The position numbers and the translations under genes were made by a program. A stretch of 64,000 nt of DNA from Synchiropus splendidus (taxonomy: Eukaryota > Chordata > Actinopteri > Syngnathiformes > Callionymidae): positions 5,386,437-5,450,436 of the forward strand of contig NC_071334.1 of NCBI RefSeq assembly GCF_027744825.2. The letters run 5' to 3'. Under the pieces are notes generated by a model. That model saw nothing but the letters and a program-made list of their open reading frames with translations, had not been told where the DNA came from and searched no databases. This document shows, one piece after another, positions 11,916 through 23,235 of the stretch. Within the stretch, counting starts at the first letter, position 1. Each line of letters starts with the position of its first letter.

Positions 11916-14256
11916 ATATTTTTTTCATTCCCCAACACAAGTAGTCATGGTAGATTCTTGACATTGAGGAAAGCTGACAGCAGAACGCTGGCAGCTGTGT
12001 GTTACATTTTGGGACGTCATGGTTCATCTTCTGTGACAGACTTTTGGCAGCTGACATCCTTTTGTCTTCACTTTGATTCTCTTGAACATCATTTTTGCCG
12101 CACTTTCCTTCTTGATTCTGTCCAGGAGACAACAACCGCTTCACCTCGTAGAGTCGTGAGTCGTGCTTGGTGACAGAGAGCCACTATTGCTTACGATAGA
12201 GCAAGAATTGACCGCCAGTCCTCGTGACGGCATCCTTTAGTGTGGCGTTTCGCTGATAGGCCTGAACAGGTTTCATCTCCGTTTATTTGTAATCCATAAT
12301 GTATTAATGGAAGTGTGCGCAGAGGGCCAGAGCAAGGCAATCATCTCCCGGTGCTGGGCGTTAAGCAGAGGATTAGCCCATTCAGTTTGTTTAATTGGGC
12401 CGAGCAGCTGTCAGCTCGGCGCTGGCTCAGCGGACTCTCAGTCCTGCTCATTATCTGCATTTTTGTCTGCTCGCTCCATCTTGTAATGTCTCAAGCCCGG
12501 ATGAAGGATCCAAAACAATTGCAGTTTGTCAACCTGTCATCATTTTAGAAGCATGCCGCACTAACAGATGCGCTGAGCTCGAAATTCCATAATGGTCACA
12601 GTGAGGTTGGTGGCTTAGCTTAGCTCCTGCTGCTGTGGGCAGTGAAAGTTTTAGTGCAGGTTGTTGTGATGCTAATGCACCATGCGGGACAGCAACACTT
12701 CTGGTTTTAATGTCTCCCCTGACACTGTGCTCAAATGTGGAATCAAACCTGAGAACAGTAATCCTTTGATTATTGCGGCTACACTCCGAGCCCCAATATT
12801 TGTCACTCAAAAAATCGTCTTGCAAAAGTCTCTTCACTCACCAGAGATGGATTTTGAGTTCATTGAATGTGTTTTGACGTCTCAAGTTCACAGCATTTCC
12901 TAACCAAATGTTCTGCTGCTTCACAAGTGTCACGGGGCAGCGCTTGGGCTCGCACGTTTATATCAAGGCCACAAACAGGCAGAAGTCGATCATCTTCGTT
13001 TGGAGTTTATTGAACATCTCGAGTTCATGTCATGATTTCAAATTCTATCCATCAGTCCGTGTTCTTGATTTAATCCCAGGCTGCTGCTCTTTTCATTATC
13101 CTTTGTGTGTCCTTCTCAAACTTGGTCCGGGGTGTAACGTTGATAGCCATTAGCGGTACCGGTGTTTGTCACGTGAAAACGCGAAAGGCAGAGCAGTTTC
13201 ATGTCCCTCACTGGCCACTGTATTTCATGATGGAGTGTCTATTTCTTATGAAGTTATTGTTATTTGGGTCTGGGTATCATTCGTTAATTCACTTTGTTTT
13301 GAAGGAAAAAAAAGGTTTTCGAAACATATCCATAAAACAACAACAGGAACAACGGAATCCGATGTGAACCGCACTGTAAACAGAAACTAGCGAAGAGGAA
13401 CATGGAGAGCTACAGGTTGTTCGTAGACAGAGCTTTACAGTGCGCCTCACAATGAAGCTACCGTGGCCTTCCAGGGCGGCCATTCATTCAAGTATTTCTA
13501 CTCCCCTTGACCTCTGCATGTGATGTGTGTGGTCAGTACCTTTAGCCACAGATGTTATTGTCCTAACTCTTTGTTGGAGTAAGCATTGAAGGAGGCTGTG
13601 GGAGATAAAATATTCCATTTAATTCTGCAGCCTGAACATGTTTTTTGTTTTTGTTATTCACTTCCCTGCGCAACATCTACTGCATGAAAAACAATGTATT
13701 TATTTATGTATTCCTTTATGAAACGGAGTAATGAAAATATGATTTTTGTGTTTTTCATTTTTTTTCTTTCACAAAAATGGATTGAACAACTGCTTTTTGG
13801 ACCCAATGGTCCATAGTGCTGTGACCTCTCGTGCCCTGGCTGCCAACTAAGGCAGTTTCCCTGACTCCCAATCCAAATGGTGTCCTCACATCTAAGCATC
13901 TGTTCATTCCTGGATCATCACTTTTTCAATTTTCTCTCGGAATGGAATGGTTTGAACAAAGACGCAATAATACAGTCGGTTTCATCAGTTTTCGAGCAGA
14001 GCGACGTCATCCGGCTGATATGTAATCCAGTCATGTCTGTTTTCAGTGGGAGAGTGACGTCCTTTGTTCTTGCTGATGCGCCAGTGTCCTCAGCAGGATG
14101 TGTCTCCCAGAGGAAGTGCAGGGGGTCCTCACCACTAATCTGGATCCATTTGAGTCTGTCAAAGAGCATCAAATTGGCGGTGTGGCAGTGGAGGTCTCTG
14201 TCAGGGACACAAAGAATAAACACATCCCTCGCGGTCTGGTGTGCGGAGCCCTCAGG
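11916..14256. other. Intronic sequence, nothing recognised
   Basis: No gene or repeat recognised. The stretch 12300-12545 is balanced in base composition and poor in simple repeats, with AATTGGG/TTAATTGGG words, and might be conserved, but I cannot show it. Confidence 0.35.
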
Positions 14257-14276
14257 GTGTGTGTGTGTGTGTGTGT
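14257..14276. repeat. (GT)10 microsatellite
   Basis: Ten GT units read directly. Confidence 0.95.
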
Positions 14277-14681
14277 CAGAGCTACTCAGTCAGCGTCCAG
14301 GCAGGGGGTCTTTGGCAGGTTTGGACAGCAGGCTGTGAATCAGTGAGCCATTGTTCTCTGCTGTTACTCCCTGTTCCTGCAGCAGCTCCGCTGTTGGCGA
14401 TGCTGAATTTTAATACGTTGTTTTATCAGCCCAGCACGGATTTTTCCTCACCTTTTTTCCATCTGCTGTTGTGAATTTTAAGTTAAATTGATGGAACTAA
14501 TTTGACTCAATAGCATGACATCTGAAAATGGAATGGTTCTGTGTGCGTTAACACACTACAGTTGTCTGTTCATGTTTGTTATTCTAGCTGATAAAGTGGC
14601 CTTATGTCCAGATTTATTTTTCAGTTGAAGTTGCACTTTTAGAGTTGAGAATAATAATAAAAAAATGTGTACTTGTGCCAC

Positions 14682-14995
14682 TGGGGCTGTCAAAAAATAT
14701 TGATATGATCTAATATTGCGATACTCGATACTCGTGCAGTATTATATATCGATATTTTAAGTGGACTATATTGATATTCAATACACATTTGGCCATGCTG
14801 TTGAATAGAATAGAATAGAATAGAATAGCCTTTATTGTCCTTGTACAGTGTACAACGAAATTTGAGCGCTACTCCCTTGGTGCAAACAATGTACAAAAGA
14901 ATATATAAAAAAAAACAATCAAGCATGCACTAAAAAATAAATAAAAAGTATATGCACAAGTAGCAGCAGTAAAAGAGCGTAATGATAGAAAGTGG
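14682..14995. mobile_element. Composite of hAT-like end and LINE 3' tail with TAGAA repeats
   Basis: 14690-14760 (AAATATTGATATGATCTAAT...TATATATCGATATTTTAAG) resembles the ATATCG-rich ends of hAT-like elements. From 14807, four AATAG units lead into CCTTTATTGTCCTTGTACAG and TACAACGAAATTT, the reverse complement of a 3' tail common in fish L2/CR1-like LINEs. Recognition is by pattern only. Confidence 0.5.
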
Positions 14996-16265
14996 CACTT
15001 ATCCAGATGTAAACTTCAGTGGTTTGTTATTGCACATAGTTTTTTTTTGTTTTTTTTAGTTGCATTTGTGACATGTGTTTAATGCTAATAACATTTTCCA
15101 TCCGCACACTGGAGTTATTTTGTTCATTAATGGAGCTCTTCATTCCTCTGTTGAAAACTGAAATGAAAGGCAAAGTGGTCTGACGTCACAGCAATAATGT
15201 TTTCATGCACATAATATTGTACTGCCTTGTTTGATTTTTCCCATTATTCCCAATTATGTTCTTGTTGACAGACATTAATATGTATTGTGATACGGAAAAC
15301 AAACTTCCACAAAGTCCTCGTGCTGGACTTTTCTTTTCACAACAGTACATATTAGTACTTTAATTTCCCATAAGGTCAAATATAAGTAGACGATAATTTA
15401 CTCAACTCAAAGCTGCTCTAAAGGACCTAAGGTAACAATTATATCTGGTTCAAAGGTGTTAAATAATTTGTGGAACTAAATAAAAGAGATGTAGTTCATC
15501 CATAAATAAACATACATTTTAAAGGTGCGTTTTGATTTTAAACGGTATATGAAATTGCGTAATGCAGTGGCTTGGCCTCGCAATAACGCTTGGGTTTGCG
15601 AAACCTGTCTAATGACAGTTTTATGTCTGTAAGCAGGAAATTGAGTTGAAGATCGTAGAAAGCCTGGCGACGTAATTGTGACAGGACTCAATAGGCCTGA
15701 ATGTGGGCCATGTCATCATCCTGAGAATTGATTTACGCCATCACTGAGTTTCTGTTGCGCAAGTCGTCTGCCTCAGAGTCATTGTTTGCCAATGTTATGA
15801 GGGTGTGAGACTTACTGTAAACACACTGTATTAGCACATGTAGCTGCCCAAACAATGTTCAGCTTCAATTCATTGATCTCAAGCTGAATTACAGCGGTAT
15901 TCAAGTGCTTTTCATAAGAGCTAATTTTCATTCATTTTTTTTTAAACTAGTGAGTTTCTACTCAGTGCAACCAAACCAATTCTGTATGTGAAATGGGGGA
16001 AAAAAACATACAATTTAGGAGAAAGCACATATTTTTGCCAACATGTGCGAAGAACCTAAATGTAACAAAAGGTAAACAACTATACTCTGATGAAGAGCAA
16101 ATGGCTGTCAATAAACATGTAATTTAATAAACTATCAGCGAAGACATCGGGAAATAGTTCCTCACTTACCTTCTTTTGCAACATTTTATACTGGTTTTGT
16201 AGATTTTACGGATAAATCTTGAACATTAATTCGCTCAGATTGCCTCATAACAGTTAAAGCTCCAC
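14996..16265. other. Intronic AT-rich sequence, nothing recognised
   Basis: AT-rich, with T- and A-runs. No exon or clear repeat recognised. Confidence 0.4.
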
Positions 16266-16650
16266 AGAGTGTTTCCATTTTGATGCTCAATGAATGTCAG
16301 TAACGGTTTCAAGTGAGAGGTTAGCCTTTATCTCAGTTAGCATCGCAGTGCAGACAGTCATTGGCGAAGTGCGTCAGACTAGGAACGCTCACATCGTTCA
16401 GCCGTGGCTGTGAGGTGTAGCGTGTCGAGGCTCATTAAGTTAAGAAAAAAACACTCAAAGTTGTGTTTTTGAGCTTCTTGTTTAGCTCCGACGGCGACTC
16501 TGAGGCTGGTGATGGCAGAGTCGGGCAGCGCGTCAGCATAGATCTATAGCTCATAGAATGCATCACAGATGATCCATATGATCTCCTTACTTTGGCGGGT
16601 CATGTTCGAGTCGTTCACAATCAAATATCGTCATATCGCCCACCCCTACT
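16266..16650. mobile_element. hAT-like dispersed repeat, copy 1 (copy 2 at 32735)
   Basis: Shares GTGCAGACAGTC, CATCAGCATAGATCTATAG-type sequence (CGTCAGCATAGATCTATAG here) and a TCATATCGCCCACCCCTA end with 32735-33068. The end resembles the TAGGGGTGGGCGATATG inverted terminus of hAT elements. The left border is not resolved. Confidence 0.6.
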
Positions 16651-19600
16651 TCAATTCCAGCCTCTCCATGTACTCATGGAGTATGGGACGATCTGGTATA
16701 CTAGGTGCTATGCTAAACATTATTTTTCCTCTACTGCACGTCTCTTTGTGTGTCTGTGTTTTGATGACTGTCCTTCTTTAAATACCCGCTGATCAAACTG
16801 GAGAGCAGAGTCGGACCAGTCCGAAGCTCCGCCTCCTGCTTGTCATTCTGCTGTAATGTAGACAACTCTGGGAGTCTGTAGTGTGTAAGGAGAAAAACCT
16901 GCTCAGTCATCACCAGATTACAGGAAGAAATGCCTCTCGGACGTCTGTCCAACTCCCTGATGTCAGTTAGTTTTGCATATGGCATGTATTTACTGATAAC
17001 AACCGTGATTAACACCAGGAGCTTGCGCAGTCTGTGGCGTCAGCAACATCACTGGAGAGGTGCCAGAGCCTGGGAGGTTCTGGCTCATCTTAAACTGGAG
17101 AGCTGAGCAACACGGATCCAGTTGTCCTCGCTGTGAGGAGACGAGGCGCAGTGTGTGTGTGTGGAGCATAAATCAGCTCAAACCGCTGCATGTTTGGATC
17201 CTGTACTTCAGGTACACTATGAAGCAGAAGCTCTGTTGGACAAACCTCGGGAACTGTCAAAATGAAATGGTGCTTAGTCACCCATTAAGTTGTATCAGCG
17301 AGTACTGCTTTGGCAGTACATGAAAGACTGTTGTTTTTAATGAGAGGCAAAGAAATATACTTCCTTTTAACGTTGACGTTGTCTTCCTCATTGGCAAGAC
17401 CTTCTCACGCCACTTGATTATTTGTCTCAGGTTGAATCCAGTTCACAGTGAAAAATAACTATTTGTGTGTCTATATACACATATATATATATATATATAT
17501 ATTTATTTTCCTTCTGGTTAAGTATGAATCATCGCCTCAGTGAGAATGTATGAGCCCTGCTAAAAGGATTGAGATGTGTGCGAGTTGCAAGAGCAAACAC
17601 AAACAGTTGGTCGGCGGCGCTGACAAGCTTGCGGCTGGAAAAGCAGCGTTTGGAGTGTTTCCAGGTGCGTGCATCATTGCTGGAATGTAAAGTATGTTAG
17701 TTGTTCAAGCGTAAGCATCTCGGGTCGTTGTGATGTGACGGCTGGAAGAAAGCTGGCGTTTGATCTGCAGATAAATTGTTTCTATCAGTCCGCCCGCGGC
17801 GGCGCTTATCACCTCGTCTACATCGACCTACCTGTCCATCAAGCGCTTTCCCATGAGTCTCCTGCAGCAGGCGGTAGGATTGATGGCAGCACTTCATTGG
17901 TATGGCCTCTATAAAATGTTATGCCAGTGTTGCATCAGTCAATGAGCACATGTCGCTCAGAAACTCAGATGATTGTGTCAGTCCGGCTCAGTCTGGACTT
18001 GAAAAATGCATGTAAACAGCTTAGTCCGGCTACTGGAGAGGAATAGGAATTTCTCGTTGCGGGACCACAGGACCCTGGATCATGGGGTTAATAGCAGGAC
18101 TATGGTGGGACTGGGAGATGTGCGGCTGCGCCAGCTTCAGCTGTGCTGAACAACAAACTGCTCCTCAGATGTGAAGGCAGTCTACTAATATTATAGACCA
18201 TTGAGAAGTGTAACTGTGAGTATAACTTCTTTGGTCTTAGCTGATGTCTGCAGTGAACAACAAACCTGAGTGTGACGCTGATCTGCAGATGTGTAGATTT
18301 GCCTTCATCTCCCTTCAGGTTGTTGACATGCTTAGTTGGTTCAAGGACAACTTGAACTTTTCCACATTTGGAACTGCAAACATACATGCATTTCATATTG
18401 TCACTCCCATAACATCATATATTGACGTTGGGAAAGTTGACTTTTGCGTCCTATACGGACGACAAAGGCAGCTTCTGCGTGCGGATGGGCTAGTTTTATT
18501 GGCGTTTTATGTGACAGAGAGAAACACAATACTGCACTCAAATCTTACATTTATTTTCACTGGCCAGAACAACACTGAACTTTTTTTGCCCCGAATACAA
18601 AATCACTGTCAAAGACGGCTGTAGCAAGAGAATGGATACTGCGGAGAAGATTCGCATTCCACATAACGCCACTGCTATTACAGAAAGTGACCTGTAATAG
18701 CAGCTCAATCTCGTCGTCGGTCAACACTAATGTGTCATGTCTCTCACCATGTCCGTGCTGTTGTTGTTCTTCTTCTGTGGATGTTTACAGCACCACACTT
18801 TCTTCTCTGTTTTGGTGAGAGCATTGCAACACCACATGATGTGTGTGATTGTTTTTTTCCCCTGAAACAAGTCCACATCGGGTAAACAGAGCAAACGATT
18901 GCCAAAGAAAAACAAAAGATTTTGTGTGTACAAAATGTCCAAAATTCAATGCCGTGTCACGGTTCCACCCGGCCCTAAAGCAGAATGAGCCACTCGGGTG
19001 ACTCGTGGATAACTTTGGCTAAGACAGGGAGAGAGCTTCCAAGAACACTAGTCAGCTATATTGTGCTGACATGCATTCTTTTTATGCCTCAGCTGTGCTG
19101 TAATCCAGTGCAAGATATGCCCCCGGTGCTATGACATTTTATTGCGTTGCCATGGTGGTAACCCAAACTGTTCTCCACTGACACCTGCGGGAATCGTCCT
19201 TACATTTGCTGTCAATGGTGAATATTCTGAAAGATGTGATGAGGGCAACATATGATCAGGGTCCTCACTAAGACAACAGAGAGCCAATGAGTGGTGAGTG
19301 TGTCTCCGCTGCGTCTCAGCTCCAGTCTCACAGCAGAGGATGACAAACTTGTCTGGCGGGCAGATAAAGCAGTTTTAAGCTCCTCTGCTGACCGTGGCCT
19401 ATATTGGGGGCAGTGCACGAACTAGTAAGCCATAATCTTTATCCATCCATGCCTAGACGTATTTATCGGCAGTCTTCTGTCTTATTTCCTCTGCAAGGAC
19501 TCATGAAGTGGATGGTATTGCTCTTGCTGCAGCGGGTTTTCATCGCATACATCGATATTCCTCAGGTCACATCTCACTTCATCTTCACTCCAACTTGTTG

Positions 19601-20695
19601 ATGTTGACACCAGCATCGCTCGTGGTTTTTCGGGAAGATGCTTGTCATGACTCTGCCCCTCTGATGATCTAAAAACCCTTGATGCGACATAAGGTGGTTC
19701 CAACTTGTGGACCATGGGCTCATGCTGTAGCTAAATCCCACGCAGTGGATTCCCCTGTGACGTGAGTGACTGTAGGAAGTGGGTCAGACTCGTAAAACAC
19801 ACTTCTCTAGGTGAATGTGGGTGACTGCAGTTCGCTCAAACGGTTTAAGTTCCTCATGGTAATAGCACTGTATCAGGAAGACGGCCAAAGCATGAGATTC
19901 TCTGTAGTGATTCTCCAGATTTTAGTCTGTATGAGTGGCGTGTTACCATTGCTCAAGCTACCCTCTTGTCAAACAAGTGACGGATAAATGATGGTCAAAA
20001 ACAAAAGCCTGCTTGTTTTGGGAGCCTCCATCATTACCTGCACTGTTATGCCATCATCCTCTTATTTCAATGATGGTCTTCAAAGCAACACTGTTTTGGA
20101 TGTACAACGAAATAAAGTAGAGTTAATAAAATATTTTTGAATCGTCAAACTTCATGGTTGCGTCAGAGGACAGAACCTTCGTCACTAGACGACAGTTTCG
20201 ATGTTCTGTCATGAGAAAGATTGCGAAAGTGGGTTCAGGTTATACTTGCCTTTTAAATCAACCTGAAAGGTGAAGATCAGTATCAGCAGAGCGTTGGGTA
20301 AGTTCCATAATGTGGTACTTTAACTTTTTAAAACTCGCTCTTTATCACTTTGACCATCAGCCGAAGGTCTTGCAACTTTTGATCCCACAGTCGCAACAAA
20401 GAAAATGACCCTGTATTTCACTGCACACTACTGAGTTTACATTAATGATCATGTTTAACTATGTTTATAGCAGTCATAGCTGGATGCTTGTGGACAGCGC
20501 CATCCTCAACACGGGGGCGGATAGTTGATGAAACAACAGTGAAACTTTCACTGGTTTAGATAGAACATGTATGAATTAAAGTGATTTTAGTCAGAGCTAG
20601 TGTGTAAAAACTACAGCTGAAACATCTAGCAATTTACGAATAAAATACAAGGGGAATCAGTTCTCGCTCCTCCTGAAGTGAAAGTTACCTGCAGA
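16651..20695. other. Intronic sequence with one AT microsatellite
   Basis: A pure AT run lies at 17481-17502. Otherwise no exon, RNA gene or family-assignable repeat was recognised over this 4-kb stretch. Confidence 0.4.
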
Positions 20696-21120
20696 GAAGA
20701 ACATCACCCCATCAAAAGTTCAAAAGGAGACGACATCTTTCCAAACTATTCTCATCTGTTTGAACAGTTCAAGTCCTCACTTAGGTCACTAATGAGCTCA
20801 CTGGCACCACTGCTCTGCCTGTTCACCACCATCTAGATTACTGTCAGTCACTCCTCGTCTTGCCTCCAAAAACCCTCCACAAACTACGAGTGGTCTAGAT
20901 CTCCAGAGCCTGCTGAACCCACCACGTCACTCTGGTAGTTGAGCGGCTCCAAAGGCTCTGGGTTAAACACCCTATTTCCAAATCTGTGCTCTCCTTGATG
21001 TTGGTCCTTCTAGGTCCTTCTCTCACTATCTGCCCCCAATGTGTGACTTATCCGCACTGTTGTGAAAGTCTGTAGTCAGTTTTCTGTGGTTGTCGGCTTT
21101 ATGCATACATGGATATATTG
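20696..21120 (+). mobile_element. L2/CR1-type LINE fragment, decayed
   Basis: 20834-20920 translates as LDYCQSLLVLPPKTLHKLRV, then a stop, then further decayed codons. The DYC-SLL-P-L-KLQ-VQN pattern is typical of the reverse-transcriptase C-terminal region of L2/CR1/Rex1 LINEs. It contains stops and is a dead relic. The borders are approximate. Confidence 0.6.
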
Positions 21121-22315
21121 CGCTTTGATCTTGTATTTTTTAAATTTGAGTCATTCTTGTTGTTGACATTGATGGGCTGAGGCCAAGTGGAGCTGGGGCA
21201 GAAGACGTCCAGGCCCGGTCCATTCACCAGGCTCCATCCATCACGGCACCCATCACGGTTGATCACCGCAGCCCTGTTAAGCTGCCAGCATCCAATTATA
21301 GCAGATTAGTTCTAAGAGTCTTACAATGACCGTACAAGTCCTGGCCATGTGTTTCCTCCTCTGAGGTAGATCACACAAGAGCTGGCACTGACACCCCTTG
21401 CAACACTGATGCCTTTTAGCCACCCGGCCTGATGTCCTTGATCGCGGGAATCACAGTGTGGTTGTTTATGAACTTGGCGACTGAGTCCAGTGGGGCCATT
21501 AAAGTGAGGCTTACTGACAGCTAAACAGTGTAAATATCTGCATGAAATCCCGCTCCCTCTGCATGTAGTGAGAAGGTTGACTAGGGGAAGCGTGTCAGAT
21601 CCCTACCTTCCCACCGCAGACTCAAGTGCCTCGCGGCTGACGGGAGATTGTGCAGACACGTTCATAGTCACAACCACAGCATCGATTAAGTGTCATGCTC
21701 GCAAGTGTGCCGTCTTCACCGCAACAGGAAGATCCAGCAGCCCTGACGCACGGTGCACAGATAATTGATCACAGCATTGGATTTTCTGATGGAATGCACA
21801 ACCCCAAGCAAATTGCCGTTTACCAAACCGTAATGGCCCAGTAAAAACCTAGACATGAGGCTTGGCCTTTATAAAATAAAAGCCAGGGGATGTGTCTCTA
21901 AAAGTGTCGTGTGAAGGAACCGTTCTTTAAATTCTTGGTTGCAACGGGAACCATATCATTTGGCTCTTTTCTCTGACTGACAATGCAGTAGGTCTGGTGT
22001 GTGCTGAACATGTTGGTCCAGACAGCTGCCCCGCCCCATTCTCCAAACCAAAACAAGAAGTGGTTTGGCTCAGTTCCGACCACAATAAACTTGAACTTGA
22101 CTAGAACATCATTTTTTAAACAGACATTTATACTGGAGAAGAAGTTGTTATTGGTTTTAAAGCTTGCTTTGTGTTTTCCTGTTTATTTTTGCTGAATGCA
22201 GTCAAAGCTTTTGTCAAGACTCCAGTCCATCTATGTCATGGTCAAGTAGTTATGGTGTTGTTTTTGAGATGAGCAGTGCGTCATCTGATCTGGGAACGTC
22301 AATTCAAAGCTGTAC
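21121..22315. other. Intronic sequence; possible conserved block at 21400-21620
   Basis: No gene recognised. 21520-21545 carries AAATATCTGC, also present at 8116-8125 beside a TAATTAGACTCT word. Whether this means shared regulatory sites is inference. Confidence 0.3.
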
Positions 22316-22317
22316 AT

Positions 22318-22512
22318 CAGGGGTCTCATTCCAGCCCTCTGCAGGGTTTTGTTCCAACCGATCAAACACACACGGATTAACCAATCAGGTGTCAGATGAA
22401 ACAAGCAGCTGAGAATGAAAGATAACAGTGTTCATAGACCTGATTGTTGAAGCTGTGTGTGCCAGTTGGGTTGGAGTCTAATCAGTCAGGAGTCAGAGCC
22501 CCTTGCAGTGGA
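22318..22512. repeat. Dispersed repeat with AGGGGTCTCATTCCAGCCCT start
   Basis: The left part (CAGGGTTTTGTTCCAACC) is echoed in inverted form near the right part (GGGTTGGAGTC...GAGCCCCTTGCAG), suggesting a short DNA element. I recall this form as common in fish but cannot name the family. Confidence 0.45.
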
Positions 22513-22581
22513 GAACAGTAACAAATGTTAGTTACTTAAATGTAACTGCAGTTCTATGAATACATGTGAGACCCTCCAACG

Positions 22582-23235
22582 CAGGGGTGGGCAACCAGTC
22601 AGAGGCAAAGAGCCACATTGTTTTACTGTGTTGCTGAACAGAGCCACATGCTACAAACATGTCAGGCTGTGAGGCTTCACCTGAGCAGCTGGTCACGTGA
22701 CTTAGCAGCAGTATAGCGGTTAAAGCTCATCCCTGTGTGTCACATTGTTGCTGGTTCATGTCTGGCGTAGGTCTCTTGTGCATGTATTTTTAAAATTCAT
22801 ACATTTTACTGTGATCCACCTCAAAATATCAAGCGGCGTAGATAGAAATGTGTGCACCATTTATTTTACTTATATTTTTTTTACCTGGCTCATGCCACCA
22901 TGTGGCTCTGGTCTGTGTGTGTGAAGGGGGTCACTCCACTGAATTCAACAGACTTCACGACAATAAACAATGAATCACAGGTGAAACACACACCAGACCT
23001 TTAGTTTAGGGAATGACAAAGTGAAACGTAGAACTAAGTCAAGTCAATCGAGCGTGGATCACGTGCTCCAAGCCGGGAGTGGGGGCTTCAGTGAGGTTTA
23101 TTGTGTTACGTTTCAAAGTTAAACGCAAGTCAAAGTCTTTAAAATCGCAGCCAGTTCGGCAACTCATTTGGCGAAGAGCCGCATGAAACTGAGGAAAAAG
23201 CCTCATGCGGCTCGGGAGCCGCGGGTTGGGCTTCG
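22582..23235. mobile_element. hAT-like element with CAGGGGTGGGCAACC end
   Basis: Begins CAGGGGTGGGCAACC, contains AGAGCCACATG words, and ends near CTCGGGAGCCGCGGGTTGG, the usual penultimate part of such elements. The last bases of the right end are lost. 22695-22760 also has a weak tRNA-like look that I do not call. Confidence 0.5.

Noticed and set aside
11641..12144. 167-codon - strand open frame
   Set aside because: It lies mostly in a TACCGTAAATT-family element, and the same blocks recur at 26793 and 57540 with disrupted frames.
22695..22765. tRNA-like sequence (TAGCGGTTAAAGC ... CTGGTTCATGTC)
   Set aside because: The A- and B-box resemblances are weak, no cloverleaf could be drawn, and it sits inside a hAT-like repeat.
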